Shown in pieces: positions 44,725 to 53,439 of a stretch of DNA of 64,000 nt. The stretch covers positions 682,001 through 746,000 of the forward strand of contig NZ_JABEPP010000001.1 of NCBI RefSeq assembly GCF_013044135.1, in the 5' to 3' direction. The position numbers were made by a program, and so were the translations under genes. Under the pieces are notes generated by a model. It was not told where the DNA came from. It did no database searches and worked only from the letters and a program-made list of their open reading frames with translations. The DNA is from Enterovirga aerilata (GTDB taxonomy: Bacteria > Pseudomonadota > Alphaproteobacteria > Rhizobiales > Beijerinckiaceae). Position 1 is the first letter of the stretch, and the number at the start of each line of letters is the position of its first letter.

Positions 44725-46362
44725 TCAGAGCCTCTTCTGACGCAGCAGCAGCACCCAGCCGATCCCGAAGATCGCGATCAGCGCGGTGACGACCGCGAAG
44801 AAGGGCGTGCCGAGGTCGACGAGCCGCGGCGCGACCTGGATCGCGAAGGCGGCCACGACGATGGCGATCGAGACGCGCGCGGCCGCGCGCTCGATCCCCT
44901 GCGTCAGCTTGTCGATGCCCTTGATCTCGATCTCGACCGTGACCTTGCCCTGCTTGAGCCGCACCAGCATCAGGTGGATGAGGCTCGGAAGCTCGGTCGC
45001 GGCCCCGAACATGCTGGAGCCGAGCGTCTCGATCTTCCGGCGCATGCCGCCGATCGAGAATCGCGCCTTCATCCGCCGCTGGACGGTGGGCGCGGCGGCC
45101 GCGAAGAGGTCGAAGGTCGGGTCGAGCTGGCGCATCAGCCCGTCCCAGGTGATCAGCGCCTTGAACAGGATGGCGAGGTCCGTGGGCATCGCGAGGTCGT
45201 TCTCGCGCGCCATGGTCATGAAGTCTTCGAGCACGAGCCCGATGTTCAGCGGCTTCTTCGAGTGCCGGACCACGAAGCTCTGGGCCGCCGTGTCGAGCCG
45301 CGTCAGGTCGGGATTGGTCGCCCCCGTCCAGGCGAGGAGCACGCTGACCAGCCCATCGGCGTCCTGCTTCAGCATGGCGCCGATCAGCACGAGGAGCTGG
45401 GATCGGCGCCGCTCCGTGAGCCTCCCGACCAGCCCGAAATCCAGGAACGCTATGCGGTTGCCAGGAAGCGCGAGCAGGTTGCCGGGATGCGGGTCGGCGT
45501 GGAACACGCCCTCCACAAGCGCCATGTGCAGGAAGGCATTGGTGATCGTCTGGGCGAGCGCGGCAGGGTCCAGCCCGGCTGCGCGCACCCGCGCCTTGTC
45601 GGTCGGCGGAATGCCCTCGATGTATTCCTGGATGAGCACCTGGTCGTTGGTGCGGTCCCAGAAGATCTTCGGGAAGACGATGTCCGGCGAATCGGGGAAG
45701 ATGGAGGCGAGGAGCTCGCAATTCGTGCCCTCGCTCATGAGGTCGAGCTCGCCGGCGATACCCGTCGCGAGCTGCTTGAGCTGCTCCTGGGGCTTGTAGC
45801 GGGACAGCTCCGGCCATTGCCGCTCCACGAGCGAGGTGGCGTGGCCGAGGAGCCGCAGATCCGCCTCGATGACCCGCCGCAGCCCGGGCCGCAGCACCTT
45901 CACGACCACGTCCTGGCCGTCCGGCATGCGGGCGCGGTAGACCTGCGCGATCGAGGCCGAGGCGATCGGGTTGCGGTCGAACTCGACGAAGATCTCCTCG
46001 GGATGGCCGCCGAGCGCCGCCTCGAGCTGCGGCTCCATGTCTTCCCAAGGGAGCGGGACGACCCGGCTGTGCAGCTTGCTGAGCTCGTCCGTCCAGACCG
46101 GCGGGAGCAGGTCGGTCCGGCTCGCTAGGATCTGTCCCAGCTTGATGAAGGTCGGGCCGAGCGCCTCGATGGCGCGCCGGACGCGCTCGGGCTGGGAGAG
46201 CCGGGAGACGTCGACGGCTGGGCTGCGCCAGCGGGCGAGCGGCGCGATCGCCCTCAGCCCGAGCTTGTCGACGACGTTCGTCACCCCGTAAGCGATGAGG
46301 ACGCCCACGATCTGCTGGAGCCGCTGCCTGTCTCGGGCAGCCGCAAAGGCCGATTTCAGCAT
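44725..46362 (-). CDS. ubiB: UbiB/AarF (ABC1) family atypical kinase
   Basis: A 545-residue protein of the ADCK/UbiB family, required for ubiquinone synthesis or its trafficking. Visible marks are the KxGQ motif in TFIKLGQILASRTDLLP, the alanine-rich replacement of the P-loop (IASASIAQVYRA), the lysine in VVVKVLRPGL, FHADPHPGN and ILDFG-like IAFLDFGLVG. Two membrane spans are at the C-terminus (IAIVVAAFAIQVAPRLV and FAVVTALIAIFGIGWVLLL), as expected. It is downstream of a small hypothetical gene on the same strand. Whether it is the main UbiB or a paralogue cannot be told here. Confidence 0.9.
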   Translation of the reverse strand: MLKSAFAAARDRQRLQQIVGVLIAYGVTNVVDKLGLRAIAPLARWRSPAVDVSRLSQPERVRRAIEALGPTFIKLGQILASRTDLLPPVWTDELSKLHSRVVPLPWEDMEPQLEAALGGHPEEIFVEFDRNPIASASIAQVYRARMPDGQDVVVKVLRPGLRRVIEADLRLLGHATSLVERQWPELSRYKPQEQLKQLATGIAGELDLMSEGTNCELLASIFPDSPDIVFPKIFWDRTNDQVLIQEYIEGIPPTDKARVRAAGLDPAALAQTITNAFLHMALVEGVFHADPHPGNLLALPGNRIAFLDFGLVGRLTERRRSQLLVLIGAMLKQDADGLVSVLLAWTGATNPDLTRLDTAAQSFVVRHSKKPLNIGLVLEDFMTMARENDLAMPTDLAILFKALITWDGLMRQLDPTFDLFAAAAPTVQRRMKARFSIGGMRRKIETLGSSMFGAATELPSLIHLMLVRLKQGKVTVEIEIKGIDKLTQGIERAAARVSIAIVVAAFAIQVAPRLVDLGTPFFAVVTALIAIFGIGWVLLLRQKRL

Positions 46363-46483
46363 GCAGCGGCTTGGGTTCGCGCCTCTCCGGAAGAGGCTAG
46401 CAGCCCGGCCGGTCCGGCGTCGACTGGCCCGGACGCCGGTGCGCGGACCGAACCATGCCCGGCGCGCATTTCAGGCGAGGCGC

Positions 46484-46882
46484 TCAGCGTGGCGCATCCG
46501 GATGGTCGCGGTCCGGCCGCGGCGTGGCCGGGGCACGGCGAGGCGAGGACTTCCGAGGCTTCACCCGCGCACGCGATCGGACCTTCGCCTGCGCCGGTCC
46601 GCCTCGCGCGATGGAGGCTTCCGCGAGCTTCTCCAGCGCCGTCTCGATCTCGGCCCGTCCGGGCTGGCCGGCGGCTTCCTCGAGCGGCGGACCGGGATCC
46701 GGACGAGGCGCCTCCGGGCCGGGTGCCTCGCCGGATCCGCGCCGGCGCTCGCGTCCTGCGCTGCCGGCCAGGGCGAGCCCGATCAGCGGCAGGCTCGCCA
46801 AGCCTATCGCGAGGCGCCCGGCGAGCTTCAGCCCATCCTTTGCCAGCTTGTCGAGGCCGGGCGGCCGCGATCTCTCGCTCAC
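46484..46882 (-). CDS. Hypothetical protein with one hydrophobic segment
   Basis: A 132-residue protein of unknown function. A possible membrane segment lies at residues 21-41 (LAIGLASLPLIGLALAGSAG), followed by a Pro/Arg/Glu-rich low-complexity part and a basic C-terminus (RSRARVKPRKSSPRRA). The GTG start at 46882 has GTGGAGCG six bases upstream, which is the main support. The long plus-strand reading frames over the same region have no ribosome site or recognisable protein. It lies between the divergent phasin gene and ubiB and could be co-transcribed with the latter. Confidence 0.5.
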   Translation of the reverse strand: MSERSRPPGLDKLAKDGLKLAGRLAIGLASLPLIGLALAGSAGRERRRGSGEAPGPEAPRPDPGPPLEEAAGQPGRAEIETALEKLAEASIARGGPAQAKVRSRARVKPRKSSPRRAPATPRPDRDHPDAPR

Positions 46883-47042
46883 CCGAATCGCTCCACTCGA
46901 GGAGATGTCGCCCCTTCATGGACCGAGAACGCGATCTCGCCAAAGCCTCCGCTTGTGGCGAACCGGCGCAGTCCACGCGCGATTGACCCGTTCGTCTGAC
47001 CGCAGCACGCTGCGCGGCCGATGCGGGCCGGGAGGTGAGGTC

Positions 47043-47402
47043 ATGAGCGACGACAAGGATGCGAAGACGGAGATCCCGAGCTCGGTCCGGGACTTCGCGG
47101 AGAAGAGCGTGGAGCAGGCGCGCAGTGCGGTCGGGACCTTGCTGGACGCCGCGCGCAAGACCGCCGAGTCCATCCAGACCAGCGCCAAGACGGCGGATAC
47201 GCCGCCCGGTCAGGCGGTGTCGCGAGGCTTCGGCTTCGCCGAGCAGAACATCTCGGCCATCTTCGACTTCGCGCGGAAGCTCGTGCGCGCGCCCGACCTG
47301 AAGGAGGCGACGCGTCTCCAGGTGGATTTCGTGCGCGAGCAGGCCGCCATCATGGAGAAGCAGGTGGCCGAGCTGAAGGATCTGACCCCTCCGAAGACCT
47401 GA
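47043..47402 (+). CDS. Phasin family protein
   Basis: A 119-residue, largely helical protein. The phasin core is visible in FAEKSVEQARSAVGTLLDAARKTAES and FGFAEQNISAIFDFARKLVRAPDLKEATRLQVDFVREQAAIMEKQVAEL. Phasins coat polyhydroxyalkanoate granules and control their size; some relatives are associated with other roles. The ATG at 47043 is preceded by GGGAGGTGAGG. No PHA synthase is nearby. Confidence 0.9.
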   Translation: MSDDKDAKTEIPSSVRDFAEKSVEQARSAVGTLLDAARKTAESIQTSAKTADTPPGQAVSRGFGFAEQNISAIFDFARKLVRAPDLKEATRLQVDFVREQAAIMEKQVAELKDLTPPKT

Positions 47403-47411
47403 CGGGCGAGG

Positions 47412-48449
47412 TCAGGGCAGCACGGACAGGTAGGGCAGCGGCTCCGGCCTGATATCGGCCGCAACGGCGTCGATCCGGGTGAGCGCCCGCGCGAGCGAGG
47501 CCTGCAGGTGCTCGCGCAAGGCCGCCGCGGCGGCCTTGCGCCGGTTCTCGTCAAGCGCCTCGAGCACCGCGAGGTGTTCGGGGAGGAACGGCTCGGACGG
47601 ATAAAGCGGAGGCAGCCAGCGGTACAGGAAGCTGTGCGCGACGAGCAGCGACTGGTAGGAACGGAGCGCCTCCATCAACGTGCGCTGCCCGCAGAAGCCG
47701 AGGAGCTCGACATGGAGCTCCGCCTCGAGAGCGTCGAGCTCGGCTCCGCCGAGCGTTTCGGCCTCCGAGATCGCCGCCTCGATATTCGCCCTGAGCCGCC
47801 GCACGAGTTCGGGCGGCGCGGCATCGGCGGCCTTCAGCAGGGCGACCGGTTCCAGCGTCCAGCGCATCTCGTAGAGCTCGGCCACATGGTCGTGCGTGAG
47901 GCCTGGCGCGTACCAGCGCGCGCGCTCGTCCTTGCGGATGACGCCGCGCTGGTTCAGGCGGGCGACCACGTCGCGCGCGATCGTGCGGCTCACGCCGTAA
48001 TGCTTGGCGATCTCGGCCTCGATCACGCGCCAACTCGCGAAGGCCGTGCGCGACACGATGCTCGTCTCGACCTCGGCGTAGATCCTCTCCCAGCCGGCGG
48101 CGGAGGATAGCTGCACCGGCTCCGGAGCGGGAGCGGCGCCGGTGCCGCTCTCGCCCCTTCCGATCGCCAGATAGCCGCGCCCGCTCGCCCGCTCCACCAA
48201 GCCAGCCTCGGCGAGAGCCGCGAGCGCCTGCCTTGCCGGAGCGCGGCTGATCCCGAAATCGGCGGCGACGCGCGATTCGAGCAGCCGCGCGCCATGCGGG
48301 ATCGTCCCGGCGCGGATGCGGCTGGCCAGGATCGCGAAGGCCTGGTCGTGCAGCTTCGCGACCGTGCCATGCGTCGTCGCAAGGCCGGTCTTCGGCGGCC
48401 CTGGAGCGGTCCTGCCGCCGCTTCCGCCGTGATGCTCTCTCTCCGCCAT
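47412..48449 (-). CDS. GntR/FadR-type regulator with two winged-helix domains
   Basis: A 345-residue regulator that contains two winged-helix segments before the FCD effector domain. The first spans about residues 30-95 (LHDQAFAILASRIRAGTIPHGARLLESRVAADFGISRAPARQALAALAEAGLV). The second spans about 118-180 (RVIEAEIAKHYGVSRTIARDVVARLNQRGVIRKDERARWYAPGL). The FCD helices follow (YEMRWTLEPVALLKAADAAP and later). Most GntR proteins have a single wing. The ATG at 48449 is preferred over TTG at 48470. It is divergent from the SDR-Ldh2-TRAP genes and most likely controls them. Confidence 0.88.
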   Translation of the reverse strand: MAEREHHGGSGGRTAPGPPKTGLATTHGTVAKLHDQAFAILASRIRAGTIPHGARLLESRVAADFGISRAPARQALAALAEAGLVERASGRGYLAIGRGESGTGAAPAPEPVQLSSAAGWERIYAEVETSIVSRTAFASWRVIEAEIAKHYGVSRTIARDVVARLNQRGVIRKDERARWYAPGLTHDHVAELYEMRWTLEPVALLKAADAAPPELVRRLRANIEAAISEAETLGGAELDALEAELHVELLGFCGQRTLMEALRSYQSLLVAHSFLYRWLPPLYPSEPFLPEHLAVLEALDENRRKAAAAALREHLQASLARALTRIDAVAADIRPEPLPYLSVLP

Positions 48450-48491
48450 CTTGCCGCCCGTGGACGCCAAGGGATTCGCCGTTGGTGGTGC

Positions 48492-48557
48492 TTGTCAACT
48501 CGCAGCGGGCCCGGTTACATCCTGATCGGCCAGTGTATGCATTGAACATCTCTGGCC
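48492..48557 (+). promoter_or_regulatory. Candidate promoter and operator dyad for the SDR-Ldh2-TRAP operon
   Basis: TTGTCA (48492-48497), 17 bases, TTACAT (48515-48520) resemble a sigma-70 promoter. From about +1, GGCCAG (48528-48533) and CTGGCC (48552-48557) form an inverted repeat with an 18-base centre, a plausible operator for the divergent GntR protein. The paired arms also end just at the ribosome site GGGAGGAAG of the SDR gene. Confidence 0.45.
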
Positions 48558-48571
48558 GGGAGGAAGCGTTC

Positions 48572-49315
48572 TTGAGCGGAAGGCTGCGCGGTTTGACCGC
48601 CTTCGTGACGGGCGCCGGCCAGGGGATCGGCCGCGCCGTCGCGCTCGCCTTCGCGGCGGAAGGGGCGCAGGTCTTCGCCGCGAGCCGGACGGCCGCCAAG
48701 CTCGCCGATCTGCGCACGATCTCGCGATCGATCACGCCGATCGCCCTGGACGTCACGGACGGAGAGGCGGTCGCTCGCATTGTCGGCGACGCGTCCCCGC
48801 TCGACATCCTGGTGAACTGCGCCGGCTGGGTGCATGGTGGCACGCTCCTGGAGACGAGCGCCGCCGACTGGGCGCGGAGCTTCGACCAGAACGTCACCTC
48901 GATGTTCCACACCATCAAGGCGGCCCTGCCCGGGATGCTGGAGCGGCGCTCGGGCTCCATCGTCAACGTGGCTTCCGTGGCCTCCAGCATCACGGGCGTG
49001 GCCGGTCGCGCCGCCTACGGCGCCAGCAAGGCGGCCGTGATCGGCCTGACGAAGGCGGTCGCGCGCGACCACGTGGCGGACGGCGTCCGCTGCAACGCGC
49101 TCTGCCCGGGCACCACGCTGTCGCCCTCCTTGGAGGAGCGCATCCGGAGCGCGCCCGACCCGGAGGCGCGGCGGCGCGAGTTCGTCGCGAGGCAGGCGAT
49201 GGGCCGGCTCGGGACGCCGGAGGAGATGGCCGCTGCGGCGGTCTATCTCGCAAGCCCCGAATCCGCCTTTACGACTGGCACCGTGATGGTCGTCGACGGG
49301 GGGCAGACGCTGTGA
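48572..49315 (+). CDS. SDR family oxidoreductase
   Basis: A 247-residue short-chain dehydrogenase. Cofactor motif FVTGAGQGIGRA, structural NCAG (VNCAGWV), catalytic Ser in NVASVASSITG and Tyr-x-x-x-Lys in AAYGASKAAV, then the C-terminal MVVDGGQTL. The aspartate in LDVTDGEAV and the residues after the first glycine-rich loop (AASRTAAK) suggest NADP may be used. The start is TTG at 48572, six bases after GGGAGGAAG, which is clearly better than upstream in-frame codons. It overlaps the next gene as GTGA, so both dehydrogenases are co-translated. Confidence 0.92.
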   Translation: MSGRLRGLTAFVTGAGQGIGRAVALAFAAEGAQVFAASRTAAKLADLRTISRSITPIALDVTDGEAVARIVGDASPLDILVNCAGWVHGGTLLETSAADWARSFDQNVTSMFHTIKAALPGMLERRSGSIVNVASVASSITGVAGRAAYGASKAAVIGLTKAVARDHVADGVRCNALCPGTTLSPSLEERIRSAPDPEARRREFVARQAMGRLGTPEEMAAAAVYLASPESAFTTGTVMVVDGGQTL

Positions 49316-50415
49316 GCGCCGCGCTCGAGATCGTGGCCGCTCCGGGCGGGTTGCGCTTTTCCGCCAGCGCGCTCGCTGCCTTCTCGCGTGCTGCGCTCGC
49401 GGCGGCGGGTGCAGACGAGCCGAGCGCGGATGCCGCGACGCGCTCCATGCTGCACGCTTCGCGCCTCGGCATCGACAGCCACGGCTTCCGGCTCCTGCCG
49501 CATTACGCCAGGGTAATCGAGGGCGGGCGCGTGAACGGCCGGCCGAATCTGCGCTTCCAAACCGGGGCGGGAGCGGTCGCGATGCTCGACGCCGACCATG
49601 CCCAGGGCGCGCGGGCGGCCTATGCAGCGATGGAGCGCGCCGTCGAACTCGCCGGGCCGTTCGGGCTCGGGGCGGTCGCGATCCGCAACACCTCGCATTT
49701 CGGCGCGGCCGGCGCCTACGCGCTTGCGGCTGCGGAGGCCGGATTCATCGGCCTTGCGGCCTGCAATTCCGACAGCTTCGTCCGCCTGCACGAGGGCGCC
49801 GAGCGGTTTCACGGCACCAACCCGCTGGCGGTGGCCGTGCCGGCTGGCGCGGGACGTCCGTGGCTGCTCGACATGGCGACGAGCGCGATCCCGTATAACC
49901 GCGTGCTTCTCTACCGCGGCCTCGGGCGCGACCTCCCGCCCGGCGCCGCATCGGATGGTGCGGGCCGCGACACCTGCGATCCTTTCGCGGTCGAGATGCT
50001 GGCCCCGCTCGGCGGTTCCTTCGGCTTCAAGGGCGCGGGCCTTGCGGGGCTGGCCGAGATCCTGAGCGCGGTCCTGACGGGCATGCGGCTCAGCCCCGAG
50101 ATCCTGCCCATGGGCGGACCGGACCTGTCCACGCCGCGCGAGATGGGCGCGTTCGTGCTCGCCATGCGGCCCGGCGCCTTCATCGACGAGGCCGTGTTCC
50201 GGTCCGGGATGGAGCGCTACCTTGGCGCGCTTCGGGCGTCGCGGGCCGTGGAGGGCGGAACGGTGCTCGCCCCCGGCGACCGCGAATGGGCCGAGGCGGA
50301 GGGGCGGGACAGGGACGGCCTGCCGATCGATCCGGACACCCTGGCCGCGTTCGGCGAGATCGCCGCCCGGTTCGGTCTCGGCGTGCCGGAGCGGCTCGGG
50401 ACGGGTGCGCCATGA
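49312..50415 (+). CDS. Malate/L-lactate (Ldh2) family dehydrogenase
   Basis: A 367-residue enzyme of the Ldh2 fold, which includes malate, sulfolactate, ureidoglycolate and 2,3-diketogulonate reductases. Marks are HASRLGIDSHGFRLLPHYARVIEGGRVN (catalytic His), RNTSHFGAAGAYAL, FHGTNPLAVAVPAG and GSFGFKGAGLAGLAEILSAVLTG. Start GTG at 49312 overlaps the SDR stop. The pair of dehydrogenases beside a TRAP importer suggests oxidation or epimerisation of a 2-hydroxy acid through its keto form. The exact substrate is unknown. Confidence 0.88.
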   Translation: MSAALEIVAAPGGLRFSASALAAFSRAALAAAGADEPSADAATRSMLHASRLGIDSHGFRLLPHYARVIEGGRVNGRPNLRFQTGAGAVAMLDADHAQGARAAYAAMERAVELAGPFGLGAVAIRNTSHFGAAGAYALAAAEAGFIGLAACNSDSFVRLHEGAERFHGTNPLAVAVPAGAGRPWLLDMATSAIPYNRVLLYRGLGRDLPPGAASDGAGRDTCDPFAVEMLAPLGGSFGFKGAGLAGLAEILSAVLTGMRLSPEILPMGGPDLSTPREMGAFVLAMRPGAFIDEAVFRSGMERYLGALRASRAVEGGTVLAPGDREWAEAEGRDRDGLPIDPDTLAAFGEIAARFGLGVPERLGTGAP

Positions 50416-50468
50416 CGGCTGAACGGACGGCAGCTTCGCGATCGCTGCCGGTGAAACGGGAGGGAAGG

Positions 50469-51464
50469 ATGAACAAAGCGCGTTACTTGTCCGCCGCCTT
50501 CGGCATGGCCTTCGCCGCGGCCGCCCTGGCCGGCTCGACCGCCGAGGCCCAGCAGAAGACCTTCACGCTGCGCCTGAACCACGTGCTCGGGCCGAACGAG
50601 CCGTTCCATCGCGGCTTCCAGGACTGGGCCAAGCGCGTCGAGGAGCGCACCAAGGGCGGCCTCAAGATACAGGTCTTCCACTCCGCCCAGCTCGGTGTGG
50701 AGGAGGACATCATCGAGCAGATGCGCCAGGGTGCGGCGATCGGCCAGAACACGGATGCGGCCCGCCTCGGCAACTACGTCAAAAGCATTGCGGTCCTGAA
50801 CGGACCCTATTTCGCGACGTCGCTCGAGGATGTCGAGAAGCTCGGCAAGGCGCCGACCATCGTGAAAGCGACCGATGAACTCGCCAGGCAGCATGGGCTC
50901 AAGGTCGTCTGCTTCGACTGGGTGCAGGGCTATAGGCACTTCTTCACCAACAAGCCGATCCGCAAGCCGGCCGATCTCGCCGGGCTGCGCATCCGCACCC
51001 CGCCGGCGCCGATCTGGCAGGAATCGATCCGGGCGCTCGGCGCTGCGCCGACCGCGATGGCTTTCGGCGAGATGTATCCGGCGCTGCAGCAGCAGGCGAT
51101 CGACGGGGTCGAGCTCGTCTACAACAACATCCCGGCCGGGCGCTTCTACGAAGTGCTGAAATTCGCCAACGAGACGAAGCACATCATGCTGGTGAACTTC
51201 CAGGTGGTCGGCTCGAAGTTCTTCGACGGCCTGCCCGCCGAATACCAGACCGTCCTCGTCGAGGAGTGCAGCAGGGCGGGCCGGGAAACCTCCGAGAAGA
51301 TCCTCGCATCGGAAGCGAATGTCAGGACGCAGCTCAGGAGCCGGGGCATGACGGTCGTCGAGGATGTCGACCTCGCAGCCTTCAAGGCGGCCGGCAACGC
51401 CGCTTACGAGAAGCTCGGGCTGATGGACCTGAAGAAGGCCGTCGAGGCCGAGATCGGCCGCTGA
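50469..51464 (+). CDS. dctP: TRAP transporter substrate-binding protein (DctP family)
   Basis: A 331-residue periplasmic binding protein. The signal peptide is residues 1-27, ending GSTAEA before Gln-Gln. The mature part has LRLNHVLGPNEPFHRGF, the helix PADLAGLRIRTPPAPIWQESIRALGAAPTAMAFGEMYPALQQQAIDGVE. The conserved Arg in LRIRT usually binds the ligand carboxylate, so a carboxylic acid ligand is likely. ATG at 50469 has GGGAGGGAAGG upstream. It is followed by the two membrane subunits. Confidence 0.94.
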   Translation: MNKARYLSAAFGMAFAAAALAGSTAEAQQKTFTLRLNHVLGPNEPFHRGFQDWAKRVEERTKGGLKIQVFHSAQLGVEEDIIEQMRQGAAIGQNTDAARLGNYVKSIAVLNGPYFATSLEDVEKLGKAPTIVKATDELARQHGLKVVCFDWVQGYRHFFTNKPIRKPADLAGLRIRTPPAPIWQESIRALGAAPTAMAFGEMYPALQQQAIDGVELVYNNIPAGRFYEVLKFANETKHIMLVNFQVVGSKFFDGLPAEYQTVLVEECSRAGRETSEKILASEANVRTQLRSRGMTVVEDVDLAAFKAAGNAAYEKLGLMDLKKAVEAEIGR

Positions 51465-51488
51465 CGGCAGTCTGACGGGGTGTCTACG

Positions 51489-51983
51489 ATGAGGCGGGCC
51501 TACGACTTCTTGTGCCGCGGGGAGGCGGTGGTTGCCGGCACCTTCCTGGTCGCGATGGTCCTCCTCATCCTGCTCGGCGGGCTCGCCCGCCTGGCCCACA
51601 TGCCGCTGAACTGGACGACGGACTTGGCGACCTGCCTCTTCGCCTGGGCGTGCTTCCTGGCCGCCGACATCGCCTGGCGCAACAACAGCCTGATGGCCAT
51701 GGAGGTCCTGACGGAGCGGCTGCCCGAGCGTTTCCAGCTCGCCCTTCGCTTCGTCAACTATGCGCTGATCGTCGCCTTTCTCGCCTATCTTGTCGGCATG
51801 GGAGTGTATCTTTCCTGGGTGAGCCGCATCCGCAGCTTCCAGGGCATCCCCGGCGTCAGCTATTCCTGGGTGACCATGAGCCTGCCGGTCGGCGCGGCGC
51901 TGCTTCTGCTCACGACGGTCCGCAAGATCCTGGCCGAGCTGCGGGGGGAGCACGAGGCGAATCGCGCGGTGGACGTCGTCTGA
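51489..51983 (+). CDS. dctQ: TRAP transporter small permease (DctQ family)
   Basis: A 164-residue membrane protein with four hydrophobic helices (VVAGTFLVAMVLLILLGGL; TDLATCLFAWACFLAADIAW; ALIVAFLAYLVGMGVYLSWV; VTMSLPVGAALLLLTTV), the expected DctQ layout. The ATG at 51489 is nine bases after an ACGGGG ribosome-like site; GTG at 51480 overlaps that site. Its stop and the ATG of the large subunit share bases (TGATG). Confidence 0.92.
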   Translation: MRRAYDFLCRGEAVVAGTFLVAMVLLILLGGLARLAHMPLNWTTDLATCLFAWACFLAADIAWRNNSLMAMEVLTERLPERFQLALRFVNYALIVAFLAYLVGMGVYLSWVSRIRSFQGIPGVSYSWVTMSLPVGAALLLLTTVRKILAELRGEHEANRAVDVV

Positions 51984-53266
51984 TGGTCCTCGTTCTCCTC
52001 GCCTTCACCGTCCTGCTCCTGATCGGGATGCCCATCGCGTTCGCGGTCGGGATCGCGGGCGTGGTGTTCTTCATCCAGAATCCTGAGCTTCCGGCGACGA
52101 TCCCCATCCAACTGACGGTCACGGAGACGCAGAACTTTGCGCTGCTTGCGGTTCCGCTCTTCATCCTGGCAGGCAACTTCCTCAACGGCTCGGGGATCAC
52201 GCAGAACCTCCTGAAGCTCGCCTCCGTCCTGACGGGGCGGCTCCGCGGCGGGCTCGCCCAGACCTCGATCGCGCTCTCCACCCTGATGAGCGGCGTCACC
52301 GGCTCATCGATCGCCGATGCCGCCATGAACGCCCGCATCCTCGGGCCACAGATGCTGAAGCGCGGCTATTCGAAGGGCTATGCGGCGGGCGTCCTCTCCT
52401 ACGGCTCGCTGATGGCGCCGATCATCCCGCCCGGGATCGGCTTCATCCTCTACGGCACCGTCGGGCAGGTCTCGATCGGACGCCTTTTCGCGGCAGGCGT
52501 CATCCCGGGCTTCATGCTCTGGGCGTCGCTCGCCGTCGCGATCTCCATCACGGCACGCCGGCGCGGCTATGCACCAGAGCGGAAGACGTGGCCGAGCGTG
52601 GGCGAAGTGGCGGGCGCGGCCTGGGGCGGCATCTGGGCGCTTCTCTTCCCGATCGTGCTTTTGCTCGGGCTGCGCTTCGGCGTGTTCACCCCTTCCGAGA
52701 TCGGCGCCTTCGCGGCGGTCTATGCAGTCGTGGTCGGATTCTTCGCCTACCGCATGCTCACGGCGAAGAGCTTCGTCGAGGCGGTGGAATCGAGCCTGAT
52801 CGATATCGGCGCGGTGATGTTCCTCCTCGCGCTCTCGGCCGTCTTCGGCTACGGCATCATCTTCGAGCAGGTGCCCGAGGCCATCTCGAATTGGATGCTC
52901 GGCCTCACCGACGAGCCGCACATCGTGATGGTGCTCGTCGTGCTGTTCATCCTGGTTGCCGGGACCTTCATGGAAGGCTCGGTGCTCATCATCATGCTCA
53001 CGCCGATCTTCCTGCCGCTCATCACGCAATACGGCATCGATCCCGTGCATTTCGGGCTCGTCTTCATCATCGCGGCGACCATCGGTAACTACACGCCGCC
53101 GGTCGGGGGCGCGATGTTCGTCGTATGTCAGGTTCTGCGCTGCCCGATCGGCGAGTACACGCGGGAATCGGTGCCCTTCCTGATCGCGGTCTCCATCGTG
53201 ACGCTCGCCCTCATCTTCCTGCCGGGCCTCGTGCTCTTCCTGCCGAATCTCCTGTTCAATCCCTGA
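51983..53266 (+). CDS. dctM: TRAP transporter large permease (DctM family)
   Basis: A 427-residue sodium-coupled permease with about twelve membrane segments. Family features are MPIAFAVGIAGVVFF, FALLAVPLFILAGNFLNGSGI, RLRGGLAQTSIALSTLMSGVTGSSIADAAMN and YGSLMAPIIPPGIGFILYG. It forms the transport channel with DctQ and receives ligand from the DctP protein upstream, completing a three-component TRAP system. Confidence 0.95.
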   Translation: MVLVLLAFTVLLLIGMPIAFAVGIAGVVFFIQNPELPATIPIQLTVTETQNFALLAVPLFILAGNFLNGSGITQNLLKLASVLTGRLRGGLAQTSIALSTLMSGVTGSSIADAAMNARILGPQMLKRGYSKGYAAGVLSYGSLMAPIIPPGIGFILYGTVGQVSIGRLFAAGVIPGFMLWASLAVAISITARRRGYAPERKTWPSVGEVAGAAWGGIWALLFPIVLLLGLRFGVFTPSEIGAFAAVYAVVVGFFAYRMLTAKSFVEAVESSLIDIGAVMFLLALSAVFGYGIIFEQVPEAISNWMLGLTDEPHIVMVLVVLFILVAGTFMEGSVLIIMLTPIFLPLITQYGIDPVHFGLVFIIAATIGNYTPPVGGAMFVVCQVLRCPIGEYTRESVPFLIAVSIVTLALIFLPGLVLFLPNLLFNP

Positions 53267-53276
53267 CGGGCGGGCG

Positions 53277-53292
53277 CTCACGCGGCCGTGAG
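53277..53292 (+). terminator. Weak hairpin after the TRAP operon
   Basis: CTCACG-CGGC-CGTGAG forms a six-pair stem ten bases after the DctM stop. No T-run follows, so it is at best a Rho-assisted end. Confidence 0.3.
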
Positions 53293-53439
53293 GCGGGCGC
53301 GTGATGGCGGGCCTTGGTGTCGCGTGCCGGAGCCACCACCTGCGCAATGTGGCCGCGCGCCGCAGTCACGAGAAGGCCTTCAACGCCACCCTACAATCCC
53401 GGCGGGCACCCGATGCGCCTCGCTCCAAGGAGGAACCGA

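Noticed and set aside
46455-47402. Long plus-strand frame reading into the phasin gene
   Set aside because: The phasin has its own ATG with GGGAGGTGAGG at 47043, and the upstream part has no protein-like character.
47043-47402. Phasin as evidence of a PHA synthesis cluster
   Set aside because: No phaA, phaB, phaC or phaZ gene is present in the window.
48491-48501. TTGTCAACTCG as a FadR-type TNGTNNNACNA operator
   Set aside because: The A-C pair is out of register; only the -35 reading is supported.
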